A stretch of DNA of 19,728 nt from an uncultured Burkholderiaceae bacterium (GTDB lineage: Bacteria > Pseudomonadota > Gammaproteobacteria > Burkholderiales > Burkholderiaceae_C), in the NCBI GenBank assembly GCA_938022295.1, contig CALIDR010000038.1, positions 1-19,728 of the forward strand. Reading direction: 5' to 3'. The position numbers and the translations under genes are program-made. Shown one piece after another: positions 12,444-19,728 of this stretch (position 1 is the stretch's first letter; each line of letters opens with the position of its first letter). Below the pieces are notes generated by a model. The model saw only the letters and a list, made by a program, of their open reading frames with translations. It was not told the origin of the DNA and did no database searches.

Positions 12444-13550
12444 ATGCCGACCCCACCGCCCATCCACACCCCCGAGAGCGCCGCTTCGGCGGTGCACCCC
12501 CGGCAGCTCGGCATCGACGACTTCGGCGCCTACGCGCTCGTGATCGACGCGCGCTCGCCGCACGAGTACGCCGAGGATCACATCCCCGGCGCGGTGAACC
12601 TGCCGGTGGTCGACGACGCCGAGTTCGCCGAGGTCGGCATCCGCTACAAGACCGACCAGCACGCGGCGTACCTGATCGGCGTCGCGCACGCGCTGCGCAA
12701 CATCGCGGCGCAGATCCCGGCGCTGATCGCGCGCCACGGCCCGCGCGACCGCATGCTCGTCTACTGCTTCCGCGGCGGCAAGCGCAGCCGGCTGTGGGCC
12801 GACAACCTGCGCACGATCGGCTTCCCGGTCGACGTGCTCGAAGGCGGCTGGAAGCGCTACCGGCGCTGGGTGCGCGAGGGCCTGGCCACGCTCGCGCCGG
12901 CGCTGCGTTACCGCGTGCTGTGCGGGCCCACCGGCTGCGGCAAGACGCGGCTGCTGCACGAGCTGCAGCGCCAGGGCGAGCAGGTGCTCGACCTGGAGGC
13001 GATCGCCAGCCACCGCGGCTCGCTGCTCGGTGCGCTGCCGGGCGCGCCGCAGCCGACGCAGAAGCGATTCGACAGCGCGCTGCTCGACGCGATGCGCCGC
13101 CTGGACCCGGCGCGCACGGTGTGGCTCGAGGCCGAGAGCAAGAAGATCGGCGCGCTGCAGCTGCCCGAGGCGCTGTTCGAGGCCATGCGCCGCTCGCCGG
13201 TGGTGCACCTGGAGGCGCCGATGGCGCAGCGGGTGGCGCTGTGGCGCGAGGACTACCCGCACCTGGCCGCCGACCCGGTGGCGATGGTCGACTTGCTGCA
13301 GCCGCAGAAGCCGCTGGTGGGCAAGGACACGCTCGACCACTGGCGCGCGCTCGCGCGGGCGGGCGACGTCGACGCGCTGTTCGAAAGCGTGATGGTGCGC
13401 CACTACGACCCGGCGTACCGGCGCTCGACGCAGGCCCAGCACGGCGCGGCGCCGTCGGCCGTCGGGCACCGGCTGCCGTCGCTGGCCGGCGAGGGCCTGC
13501 GCGCGGCGGCCGCGGCGCTGATCGCGGCCGACCGCGCGGCTTCGCGCTGA
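12444..13550 (+). CDS. mnmH: tRNA 2-selenouridine/geranyl-2-thiouridine synthase MnmH (SelU, YbbB)
   Basis: MnmH replaces sulfur by selenium in 2-thiouridine-34 of Lys, Glu and Gln tRNAs, through a geranylated intermediate. The 368-residue length matches E. coli YbbB (364). The N-terminal rhodanese domain has VIDARSPHEYAEDHIPGAVN and the active-site cysteine in LVYCFRGGKRS (C108). The P-loop domain has GPTGCGKT (161-168) and the family motifs LDLEAIASHRGS and LEAESKKIG. The ATG at 12444 is chosen because the preceding open frame (from a TTG at 12321) encodes only Arg-rich, unconserved residues. No selD is in the window, so whether selenium or only geranyl transfer occurs cannot be told. It converges with glnD, 20 bases apart. 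Confidence 0.95.
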   Translation: MPTPPPIHTPESAASAVHPRQLGIDDFGAYALVIDARSPHEYAEDHIPGAVNLPVVDDAEFAEVGIRYKTDQHAAYLIGVAHALRNIAAQIPALIARHGPRDRMLVYCFRGGKRSRLWADNLRTIGFPVDVLEGGWKRYRRWVREGLATLAPALRYRVLCGPTGCGKTRLLHELQRQGEQVLDLEAIASHRGSLLGALPGAPQPTQKRFDSALLDAMRRLDPARTVWLEAESKKIGALQLPEALFEAMRRSPVVHLEAPMAQRVALWREDYPHLAADPVAMVDLLQPQKPLVGKDTLDHWRALARAGDVDALFESVMVRHYDPAYRRSTQAQHGAAPSAVGHRLPSLAGEGLRAAAAALIAADRAASR

Positions 13551-13556
13551 ACGGAC

Positions 13557-13570
13557 GCGCCCCGGGGCGC
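13557..13570. terminator. Palindrome between convergent mnmH and glnD, candidate bidirectional terminator
   Basis: A perfect 14-base palindrome (GCGCCCC/GGGGCGC) ends directly against the glnD stop codon and starts six bases after the mnmH stop. It could form only a short hairpin and has no T-tracts, so termination here is a weak guess. Confidence 0.25.
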
Positions 13571-16210
13571 TCAGCCGCCGGGCGGCACCGGCGCGACGGC
13601 GTCGAGCAGTTCGCTCTCGATCTGCAGCTGCGACTTCGTCTTCTGCAGCTCCGGGCCGTCGACGAGGAACGTGTCCTCGACCCGCTCGCCGAGCGTCGTG
13701 ATCTTGGCGAGCTGCAGGTTGACGTGGTGGCGCGCCAGCACGCGCGCGATGCCGTAGAGCAGCCCCGCGCGGTCGCTGGTGCTGATCGACAGCAGCCAGC
13801 GCTGCGCACGCTCGTCGGGGCGCAGCGACACGCGCGGCGTGACCGGGAACGAGCGCACGCGGCGCGAGACGCGCCCGCGGCTCGGCGGCGGCAGCGGGCC
13901 GTCGCTCGTCAGCGCGGCGAGCAGGCGGTTCTCGACGAGGGCGACCAGGTCGCGGTGGCTCGCGCTCTCGGGCGACTCGACCTGCGGGTGCACGACCTGG
14001 AACGTGTCGAGCGCATAGCCGGCGCGCGTGGTGTGGATCTTCGCGTCCTGGATGTTGAAGCCCGCGCCGTCGAAGTAGCCGCAGATGCGGGCGAACAGGT
14101 CGGGTCGGTCCGGCGCGTAGACGAGCACCTGCAGCCCCTCGCCGACCGTCGACGGCCGCGCGCGAACGACCGGCACCGGCGTCTTCACGTGACGCCACAG
14201 CACGCGGGCGTGCCAGGCCAGCTCGGCGGCGTCGTGGCGCGCGAAGTAGCTCACGTCCAGCGTGTTCCACAGCGCCGTCTCGGTGCCCGGCAGCATCGAC
14301 GCCAGCGCCAGCATCGTGCGCGCCTCGGCCTTGCGCGACTCGATCTCGGCGTCGAGGTTGGGCCGCGCGCCGCCGAGCGCGCGCAGCGTCTGCCGGTACA
14401 GGTCCTCCAGCAGCTTGCCCTTCCACGCGTTCCAGACCTTGGGGCTGGTACCGCGGATGTCGGCCACCGTCAGCAGGTACAGCGCGGTGAGCGTGCGCTC
14501 GTCGCCCACCAGGCGGGCGAAGCCCTGGATCACCGCCGGGTCCGACAGGTCCTCCTTCTGCGCGATGCGCGACATCGTCAGGTGCTCGCGCACCAGGAAC
14601 TCGAGCAGCCGCGTGTCGGCGCGGGCGACGCCATGGTCGCGGCAGAAGCGCCGCACCTCGAGCGCGCCGAGCTCGGAGTGGTCGCCGCCGCGGCCCTTGG
14701 CGATGTCGTGGAACAGCGCGGCGACGTACAGCAGCCACGGCTTGTCCCACTGCAGCGCGAGCTGCGAGCAGAACGGGTACTCGTGCGCGTGCTCGGGGAT
14801 GAAGAAGCGGCGGATGTTGCGCACGACCATCAGGATGTGCTGGTCCACCGTGTAGACGTGGAACAGGTCGTGCTGCATCTGGCCGACGATGCGGCGGAAC
14901 ACCCACAGGTAGCGGCCGAGCACGCTGGTGGCGTTCATCAGCCGCAGCACGTGCGTCTGCCGCGCCGGCTGCTGCAGGATGCGCATGAACGTGGCGCGGT
15001 TGGCAGGCGAGCGGCGGAAGTCGCCGCCCATCAGGTCGCGCGCGTTGTACAGGGCGCGCAGCGTGCGCGCCGACAGGCCCTCGATGCCCGGCGTGCTCTG
15101 GTAGGCGAGGAACGTGTGCAGGATCGCGTCGGGGTCGCGGCGGTAGAGGTCGTCGTCGGCGACCTCGAGCAGGCCGCCCCGGTCGAGGAAGCGGGGGTCC
15201 TCGAGCGGGCGCATCGGCGTGGCCTCGGCGCCGGTGATGCGCTCCTCGACGTTGAGCATCAGGATCTGGTTGAGCTGCGTCGCCGCCTTGGCCGCCCAGT
15301 AGTAGCGCCGCATCAGCACTTCCGAGGCGCGCAGCGACGGCGTCGAGACGAAGCCGAAGCTCTCGGCCACGGCGGTCTGCAGGTCGAACACGAGGCGGTC
15401 CTCGCGCCGCCCGGCCACCAGGTGCAGCCGCGCGCGGATCAGCTTCAGCAGGCCTTCGTTGCGCTGCAGCTGGCGCGCCTCGAACGTCGTCAGCAGGCCG
15501 CTGGCGGCGAGCTCCTTCCAGTTGCGGCCGAGGCCGGCCGCGCGCGCGACCCAGATCACGACCTGCAGGTCGCGCAGCCCGCCGGGGCTTTCCTTGCAGT
15601 TGGGCTCGAGCGCGTACGGCGTGTCCTCGTACTTCACGTGGCGCTGGTGCATCTCGAGCGTCTTCGCGCGCAGGAACGCCTGGGCGTCGATCGACTTCTC
15701 GTGCACGCGCGCGAAGGCGTTGAACAGCCGCCGCGCGCCGCAGATCGCGCGCGACTCGAGCAGCGCCGTGCGCACCGTGACGTCGCGCGCGCTCTCGGAC
15801 AGGCACTCGCCCACGGTGCGCACCGACCAGCCGATCTCGACGCCGACGTCCCAGCAAGCGGTGACGAAGCGCTCGGCCGCCTCGCGCACCGCGGCGTCGC
15901 CGCTGTCGGGCAGCAGCACCAGCACGTCGACGTCGGAGTAGGGGAACAGCTCGCCGCGGCCGTAGCCGCCCACGGCCACCAGTGCCGCGGCGTCGGGCAT
16001 GCCGACCTGCCGCCACAGCTCGGTCAGCGTCGCGTCGACGTGGCGCGTCAGCGCGCGCAGCAGGCGGGCGGCGGCGGGCGCCGTCGGCCGCGCGGCGCGG
16101 AAGCGCTCGAGCAGCGCCGCCTTGCCGTCGCGCAAGCGCTGCCGCAGCGCGCCGACGTCCGGCGCGGGGGCGAGCATCTCGCTCAGATCCTGTGAAGGAA
16201 TGGCTTGCAC
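13571..16210 (-). CDS. glnD: Bifunctional [protein-PII] uridylyltransferase/uridylyl-removing enzyme GlnD
   Basis: GlnD senses glutamine and adds or removes UMP on PII proteins, so controlling nitrogen assimilation. The domain order is complete. The nucleotidyltransferase domain has AVGGYGRGELFPYSDVDVL, then the linker region with EPNCKESPGGLRDLQ. The HD hydrolase domain has LFHDIAKGRGGDHSELG (H501, D502). Two C-terminal ACT domains begin near residues 690 and 800 (YAPDRPDLFARICGYFD and STSDRAGLLYGIARVL). The start is uncertain: in-frame candidates are TTG at 16228, GTG at 16210 and ATG at 16177, none with a good ribosome site. I report the GTG (879 residues). The product is close to the usual 860-900. 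It lies downstream of map on the same strand, across a hairpin-rich gap. Confidence 0.93.
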   Translation of the reverse strand: MQAIPSQDLSEMLAPAPDVGALRQRLRDGKAALLERFRAARPTAPAAARLLRALTRHVDATLTELWRQVGMPDAAALVAVGGYGRGELFPYSDVDVLVLLPDSGDAAVREAAERFVTACWDVGVEIGWSVRTVGECLSESARDVTVRTALLESRAICGARRLFNAFARVHEKSIDAQAFLRAKTLEMHQRHVKYEDTPYALEPNCKESPGGLRDLQVVIWVARAAGLGRNWKELAASGLLTTFEARQLQRNEGLLKLIRARLHLVAGRREDRLVFDLQTAVAESFGFVSTPSLRASEVLMRRYYWAAKAATQLNQILMLNVEERITGAEATPMRPLEDPRFLDRGGLLEVADDDLYRRDPDAILHTFLAYQSTPGIEGLSARTLRALYNARDLMGGDFRRSPANRATFMRILQQPARQTHVLRLMNATSVLGRYLWVFRRIVGQMQHDLFHVYTVDQHILMVVRNIRRFFIPEHAHEYPFCSQLALQWDKPWLLYVAALFHDIAKGRGGDHSELGALEVRRFCRDHGVARADTRLLEFLVREHLTMSRIAQKEDLSDPAVIQGFARLVGDERTLTALYLLTVADIRGTSPKVWNAWKGKLLEDLYRQTLRALGGARPNLDAEIESRKAEARTMLALASMLPGTETALWNTLDVSYFARHDAAELAWHARVLWRHVKTPVPVVRARPSTVGEGLQVLVYAPDRPDLFARICGYFDGAGFNIQDAKIHTTRAGYALDTFQVVHPQVESPESASHRDLVALVENRLLAALTSDGPLPPPSRGRVSRRVRSFPVTPRVSLRPDERAQRWLLSISTSDRAGLLYGIARVLARHHVNLQLAKITTLGERVEDTFLVDGPELQKTKSQLQIESELLDAVAPVPPGG

Positions 16211-16243
16211 CCGCGCCGGGGTGGCCAAGGGCGCCGGGCCAGG

Positions 16244-16285
16244 CGCGCCGCGCCGCCCGGGCTCGCTGCCCGGGCCAGCGGCGCG
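16244..16285 (-). terminator. Strong GC hairpin between map and glnD
   Basis: Arms of 8 bases (16244-16251 with 16278-16285) and 6 bases (16256-16261 with 16269-16274) form a long stem with a small internal loop. It lies about 77 bases after the map stop codon on the minus strand and ahead of glnD. No U-tract follows. It may end part of the map transcript or just separate the two messages. Confidence 0.4.
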
Positions 16286-16361
16286 ACGCCCCCCAGCGCC
16301 GTCGGGTACCCTGGCCCTCCGGGCGTCCTCACGCCGGTGCGCTCCATCCCTTCGCAGGCTC

Positions 16362-17195
16362 TCAGACGGTGACCGGCGCCGGCGGCTGCGCCGACGCCTG
16401 CACGAACGCCGGCGGCGGCGGGCTGCCGGCCGACAGCGTCAGCACCTCGTAGCCGGTCTCGGTGACGAGCACGGTGTGCTCCCACTGCGCCGACAGCGAG
16501 CGGTCGCGGGTGACGATCGTCCAGCCGTCGCCGAGTTCGCGGATCTCGCGCCGGCCCATGTTGATCATCGGCTCGATCGTGAAGATCATCCCGGGCTTGA
16601 GCTCCTCGAGCGTGCCCGGGCGGCCGTAGTGCAGCACCTGCGGCTCCTCGTGGAACTTGCGCCCGACACCGTGGCCGCAGAACTCGCGCACGACGGAGTA
16701 GCCGGCCGCCTCGGCGAAGCTCTGGATCGCGTGGCCGATGTCGCCGAGCCGGGCGCCCGGGCGCACCTTGACGATGCCCTTCCACATCGCCTCGTAGGTG
16801 ACCTGGCACAGGCGCCGGGCGGCGATCGAGCCTTCGCCAACGACGAACATGCGGCTGTTGTCGCCGTGCCAGCCGTCCTTGATCACGGTGACGTCGATGT
16901 TGACGATGTCGCCGTTCTTCAGCGGCCGCTCGTTCGGGATGCCGTGGCAGACCTGGTGGTTGACCGAGGTGCAGATCGACGCCGGGAACGGCGGATAGCC
17001 CGGCGGCTGGTAGCCGAGCGTGGCCGGCACGCCGCCCTGTACGCGCGTCATGTGGTCGTGCGCGATGCGGTCGAGCTCGAGCGTCGTGACCCCGGGCTTG
17101 ACGAACGGCGTCAGCACGTCCAGTACCTCGGAGGCGAGGCGGCAGGCGGTGCGCATCGCCTCGATCTCGGCGCCGGTCTTCAGCGGAATCGTCAT
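16362..17195 (-). CDS. map: Methionine aminopeptidase, type I
   Basis: MAP removes the initiator methionine from new proteins in the cytosol. The 277-residue product carries all five metal ligands: D101 (NIDVTV), D112 (GDNSRMF), H175 (CGHGVGRKFHE), E208 (FTIEPM) and E239 (SAQWEHTV). The substrate-site histidines in CHGIPNE and KFHEEP are also present. The length is slightly above the usual 265, owing to a proline-rich tail (PPPPAFVQASAQPPAP). The ATG at 17195 gives the typical MTIPLKTGAEIEAMR. No ribosome site precedes it; instead a GATAAT lies only 8 bases upstream, which suggests a leaderless message. It is divergent from purL and upstream of glnD. In many bacteria map and glnD are neighbours with rpsB between or beside them; rpsB is not in this window. 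Confidence 0.96.
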   Translation of the reverse strand: MTIPLKTGAEIEAMRTACRLASEVLDVLTPFVKPGVTTLELDRIAHDHMTRVQGGVPATLGYQPPGYPPFPASICTSVNHQVCHGIPNERPLKNGDIVNIDVTVIKDGWHGDNSRMFVVGEGSIAARRLCQVTYEAMWKGIVKVRPGARLGDIGHAIQSFAEAAGYSVVREFCGHGVGRKFHEEPQVLHYGRPGTLEELKPGMIFTIEPMINMGRREIRELGDGWTIVTRDRSLSAQWEHTVLVTETGYEVLTLSAGSPPPPAFVQASAQPPAPVTV

Positions 17196-17197
17196 GG

Positions 17198-17226
17198 GCG
17201 ACGATTATCCCATCGGCCCCTAAAAT
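17198..17226 (+). promoter_or_regulatory. Candidate sigma70-type promoter of purL
   Basis: GCGACG (17198-17203, matching the GAC core of TTGACA) and TAAAAT (17221-17226) are 17 bases apart. The leader to the purL ATG is about 80 bases. It holds a 6-base hairpin (TTGCCC at 17235-17240 with GGGCAA at 17252-17257). No PurR-type operator is seen. Confidence 0.45.
17204..17209 (-). promoter_or_regulatory. Candidate -10 element of map
   Basis: On the minus strand this reads GATAAT and ends 8 bases before the map ATG, so the transcript would start at or next to the AUG. It lies inside the spacer of the proposed purL promoter, so the two promoters may interfere. Confidence 0.45.
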
Positions 17227-17310
17227 CCTCCGGCTTGCCCTCCCGCCCACGGGGCAACGCCGCCCCGCGGCGCCGTTCCCGCGCCGCACCGCCAGCCCCG
17301 ACCCCCGTCC

Positions 17311-19728
17311 ATGCCCGCCCCGTCCCCGCACCTGACGCCGTTTCCCGGCGGGCCGGCGCTGTCGTCCGCGCGCGCCGCGGCGCTGCTCGCCCGCCTGCAG
17401 GCCGCGTGCCCGCGCCTCGTCGTGCTGAGCGCGCGCCACGTGCACTGGGTGGCCACCGCCGCGGCGCCGACGCGCCAGACGCGCGACCGGCTGCAGGCCC
17501 TGCTGGCGAGCGCCGACGCGCCGCCGGCCGAGCCGCCGGCGGGCGCCACGCTCGTCGTCGTGATGCCGCGGCTGGGCACCGTGTCGCCCTGGGCGAGCAA
17601 GGCCACCGACATCGCACACAACTGCGGCCTGGCGGTGCAGCGCATCGAGCGGGTCACCGAATACCGGCTGGCGACCCAGGGCGGCCTGCTCGGCGGGGCG
17701 AAGCCGCTCGCCGACGCCGAGCGCGACGCGGTGGCCGCGCTGCTGCACGACCGCATGACGGAGAGCGTGGCGTTCGACGCCGAGGCGCCGCGCCACCTGT
17801 TCGACACTCGCCCGGCGGTGCCGCTGGCGCACGTCGACGTGCTCGGGCGCGGGCGCGCGGCGCTCGTGGAAGCCAACGCCGAGTTCGGGCTCGCGCTGTC
17901 GGACGACGAGATCGACTACCTCGTCGACGCGTTCGGGCGGCTCGGGCGCAACCCGAGCGACGTCGAGCTGATGATGTTCGCGCAGGCCAACAGCGAGCAC
18001 TGCCGGCACAAGATCTTCAACGCCGACTTCACGATCGACGGGCGGCGCCAGCCGCACAGCCTGTTCGCACTGATCCGCCACACCGAGCGGGCGAGCCCGC
18101 AGCACACCGTGGTCGCGTACAGCGACAACGCCGCGGTGATGGAAGGCGGGCGCATCGAGCGCTGGCTGCCCGAAGGCTTCACGAACGCGCCGAAGTACGG
18201 CCCGCGCGAGACGCTCGCCCACGTGCTGATGAAGGTCGAGACGCACAACCACCCGACCGCGATCAGCCCGTTCCCGGGCGCGGCCACCGGCGCCGGCGGC
18301 GAGATCCGCGACGAGGGCGCCACGGGCCGCGGCGCGCGGCCGAAGGCGGGGCTGACGGGTTTCTCGGTGTCGAACCTGCACCTGCCCGGCACCGACGAGC
18401 CATGGGAGCGCGACCCCGTCGGCAAGCCCGAGCACATCGCCAGCGCCCTGCAGATCATGATCGACGGGCCGCTGGGCAGCGCGGCGTTCAACAACGAGTT
18501 CGGCCGCCCCAACCTGGCCGGCTACTTCCGCGTCTACGAGCAGGCGGTGGCCGGCGTGCGGCGCGGCTACCACAAGCCGATCATGATCGCCGGCGGCGTC
18601 GGCAGCATCGACGAGGCGCAGACGCACAAGGTGGTGTTTCCTGCCGGCACGCTGCTCGTGCAGCTCGGCGGGCCGGGCATGCGCATCGGCATGGGCGGCG
18701 GTGCGGCGAGCTCGATGGCTGCCGGCACCAACACCGCCGCCCTCGACTTCGACAGCGTGCAGCGCGGCAACCCCGAGATCCAGCGCCGCGCGCAGGAAGT
18801 CATCAACCACTGCTGGGCGCTCGGCGCGAAGAACCCGATCCTCGCGATCCACGACGTCGGCGCGGGTGGCCTGTCCAACGCGTTCCCCGAACTCGCCGAC
18901 GGCGCCGGCCGCGGCGCGCGCTTCGACCTGCGGAAAGTGCCGCTCGAGGAAAGCGGCCTCGCGCCGAAGGAGATCTGGTGCAACGAGAGCCAGGAGCGCT
19001 ACGTGCTCGCGGTCGACCCGGCGCTGATGCCACTGTTCGAGCAGATGTGCGCGCGCGAGCGCTGCCCGTCCGCGGTGGTCGGCGTCGCGACCGAGGCGCG
19101 TGACCTCGTCGTCGAGGACGGCCCGGACGGCGAGCGCGTGATCGACATGCCGATGGAGGTGCTGCTCGGCAAGCCGCCGAAGATGCACCGCGTCGTCGAG
19201 CGCGTCGCGCGCACCGAAGCCGCGCTGGACCTGACCGGCGTGAAGCTCGAGCAGGCCGCGTTCGACGTCCTGCGCCACCCGACGGTGGCCAGCAAGCGCT
19301 TCCTGATCACGATCGGCGACCGCACGGTGGGCGGCCTCAGCCACCGCGACCCGATGGTCGGACCCTGGCAGGTGCCGGTCGCGGACTGCGCCGTCACGCT
19401 GGCCGACTACGCGGGCGTGCGCGGCGAGGCGATGGCGATGGGCGAGCGCACGCCGCTGGCGGCGCTGGACGCCCCGGCGTCGGGCCGCATGGCGGTGGCC
19501 GAGGCGATCACGAACCTGCTCGCCGCGCCGATCGAACTCTCGCGCGTCAAGCTCAGCGCCAACTGGATGGCCGCCTGCGGCGAGCCGGGCGAGGACGCGG
19601 CGCTGTACGACACCGTGCGCGCGGTCGGCCTGGAGCTGTGCCCGGCGCTCGGCGTGGGCATCCCGGTCGGCAAGGACAGCCTGTCGATGCGCACGAAGTG
19701 GCGCGACGCCGGCGGCGCCGAGCGGCAG
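17311..19728 (+). CDS. purL: Phosphoribosylformylglycinamidine synthase PurL (large type), 3' part beyond window
   Basis: PurL makes FGAM from FGAR, ATP and glutamine in step four of purine synthesis. The 806 codons present cover the N-terminal PurS-like region (with SPWASKATDIAHNCGL) and the linker. The first synthetase half has ANSEHCRHKIFNADF near residues 225-238, KVETHNHPTAISPFPGAATG near 308, GGGAASSMAAG near 463, and HDVGAGGLSNAFPEL from 514. The second half then begins (VGPWQVPVAD, KLSANWMAACGEPGED, GKDSLSMRTKW). The C-terminal glutaminase domain must lie past the right edge, since the family is about 1,300 residues long in Proteobacteria. The frame is open to the end. The ATG at 17311 gives MPAPSPHLTPFPGGPALS, as expected; no clear ribosome site. 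Confidence 0.96.
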   Translation, partial: MPAPSPHLTPFPGGPALSSARAAALLARLQAACPRLVVLSARHVHWVATAAAPTRQTRDRLQALLASADAPPAEPPAGATLVVVMPRLGTVSPWASKATDIAHNCGLAVQRIERVTEYRLATQGGLLGGAKPLADAERDAVAALLHDRMTESVAFDAEAPRHLFDTRPAVPLAHVDVLGRGRAALVEANAEFGLALSDDEIDYLVDAFGRLGRNPSDVELMMFAQANSEHCRHKIFNADFTIDGRRQPHSLFALIRHTERASPQHTVVAYSDNAAVMEGGRIERWLPEGFTNAPKYGPRETLAHVLMKVETHNHPTAISPFPGAATGAGGEIRDEGATGRGARPKAGLTGFSVSNLHLPGTDEPWERDPVGKPEHIASALQIMIDGPLGSAAFNNEFGRPNLAGYFRVYEQAVAGVRRGYHKPIMIAGGVGSIDEAQTHKVVFPAGTLLVQLGGPGMRIGMGGGAASSMAAGTNTAALDFDSVQRGNPEIQRRAQEVINHCWALGAKNPILAIHDVGAGGLSNAFPELADGAGRGARFDLRKVPLEESGLAPKEIWCNESQERYVLAVDPALMPLFEQMCARERCPSAVVGVATEARDLVVEDGPDGERVIDMPMEVLLGKPPKMHRVVERVARTEAALDLTGVKLEQAAFDVLRHPTVASKRFLITIGDRTVGGLSHRDPMVGPWQVPVADCAVTLADYAGVRGEAMAMGERTPLAALDAPASGRMAVAEAITNLLAAPIELSRVKLSANWMAACGEPGEDAALYDTVRAVGLELCPALGVGIPVGKDSLSMRTKWRDAGGAERQ

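Noticed and set aside
12308..16195. Very long open frame on the plus strand (about 1,295 codons) across mnmH and antisense to glnD
   Set aside because: It is out of frame with mnmH and antisense to glnD, with Arg/Ala/Gln-rich sequence and no family motif. High GC removes stop codons from shadow frames.
16183..19344. Long open frame on the minus strand antisense to purL and overlapping map
   Set aside because: It is His/Arg/Ala-rich without motifs, and the opposite strand encodes well-conserved PurL throughout.
1..19728. CRISPR arrays, insertion sequences or phage genes
   Set aside because: No regularly spaced repeats, transposase motifs or terminal inverted repeats were seen on either strand.

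Overview
The window is a very GC-rich (roughly 70%) stretch of chromosome from a Gram-negative bacterium. A Tol-Pal cluster, an MsbA-type lipid exporter and a bifunctional GlnD put it among the Proteobacteria. The gene set, codon use and -10 elements of the form TANAAT/GATAAT suggest a betaproteobacterium of the order Burkholderiales, perhaps the Rubrivivax/Leptothrix/Ideonella group. That placement is inference; there is no rRNA in the window. Most of the content is housekeeping, with one small accessory patch at about 8.5-9.5 kb and two genes of unclear role next to it.

Layout: 1-257 holds no supported gene. 258-3529 is a minus-strand run: msbA, then a peroxidase-related AhpD-fold protein, then a YegS/diacylglycerol-kinase-like lipid kinase, separated by gaps of 24 and 14 bases. 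Facing it on the plus strand are tolB, pal and cpoB (3671-6349), the envelope-constriction genes, without tolQ, tolR or tolA. They are followed by a YeeE/YedE-family thiosulfate transporter (6399-7514) and the tRNA ct6A-forming dehydratase tcdA (7525-8313). Two tandem lysine tRNA genes (UUU and CUU anticodons) follow and end in a clear intrinsic terminator.

Next comes an AbrB-type antitoxin and PIN-domain toxin pair (8729-9447). On the minus strand behind it lie an SGNH-hydrolase lipoprotein, a two-domain ChrR-like cupin and a kelch-like beta-propeller protein with an N-terminal export/anchor segment (9473-12194). mnmH (tRNA 2-selenouridine/geranyl synthase) runs on the plus strand at 12444-13550, convergent with glnD (PII uridylyltransferase). 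map (methionine aminopeptidase) sits upstream of glnD on the same strand. purL (FGAM synthase) runs divergently from map and off the right edge with 806 codons present.

Functional links: MsbA and Tol-Pal both serve the outer envelope and are transcribed away from one another from a 141-base shared region. TcdA and MnmH both modify the anticodon loop of tRNAs such as tRNA-Lys(UUU), whose gene lies directly after tcdA. The map/purL intergenic region has the same divergent-promoter layout as msbA/tolB. Several genes (map, the YeeE gene, perhaps msbA) have a -10-like hexamer so close to the start codon that leaderless or near-leaderless mRNAs are likely. I do not see a convincing new multi-gene system. 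The best items for a second look are the toxin-antitoxin pair with an abnormally long overlapping antitoxin frame, the uncharacterised kelch/cupin/SGNH trio, the unusual substrate-loop motif of the lipid kinase, and the leaderless start pattern.
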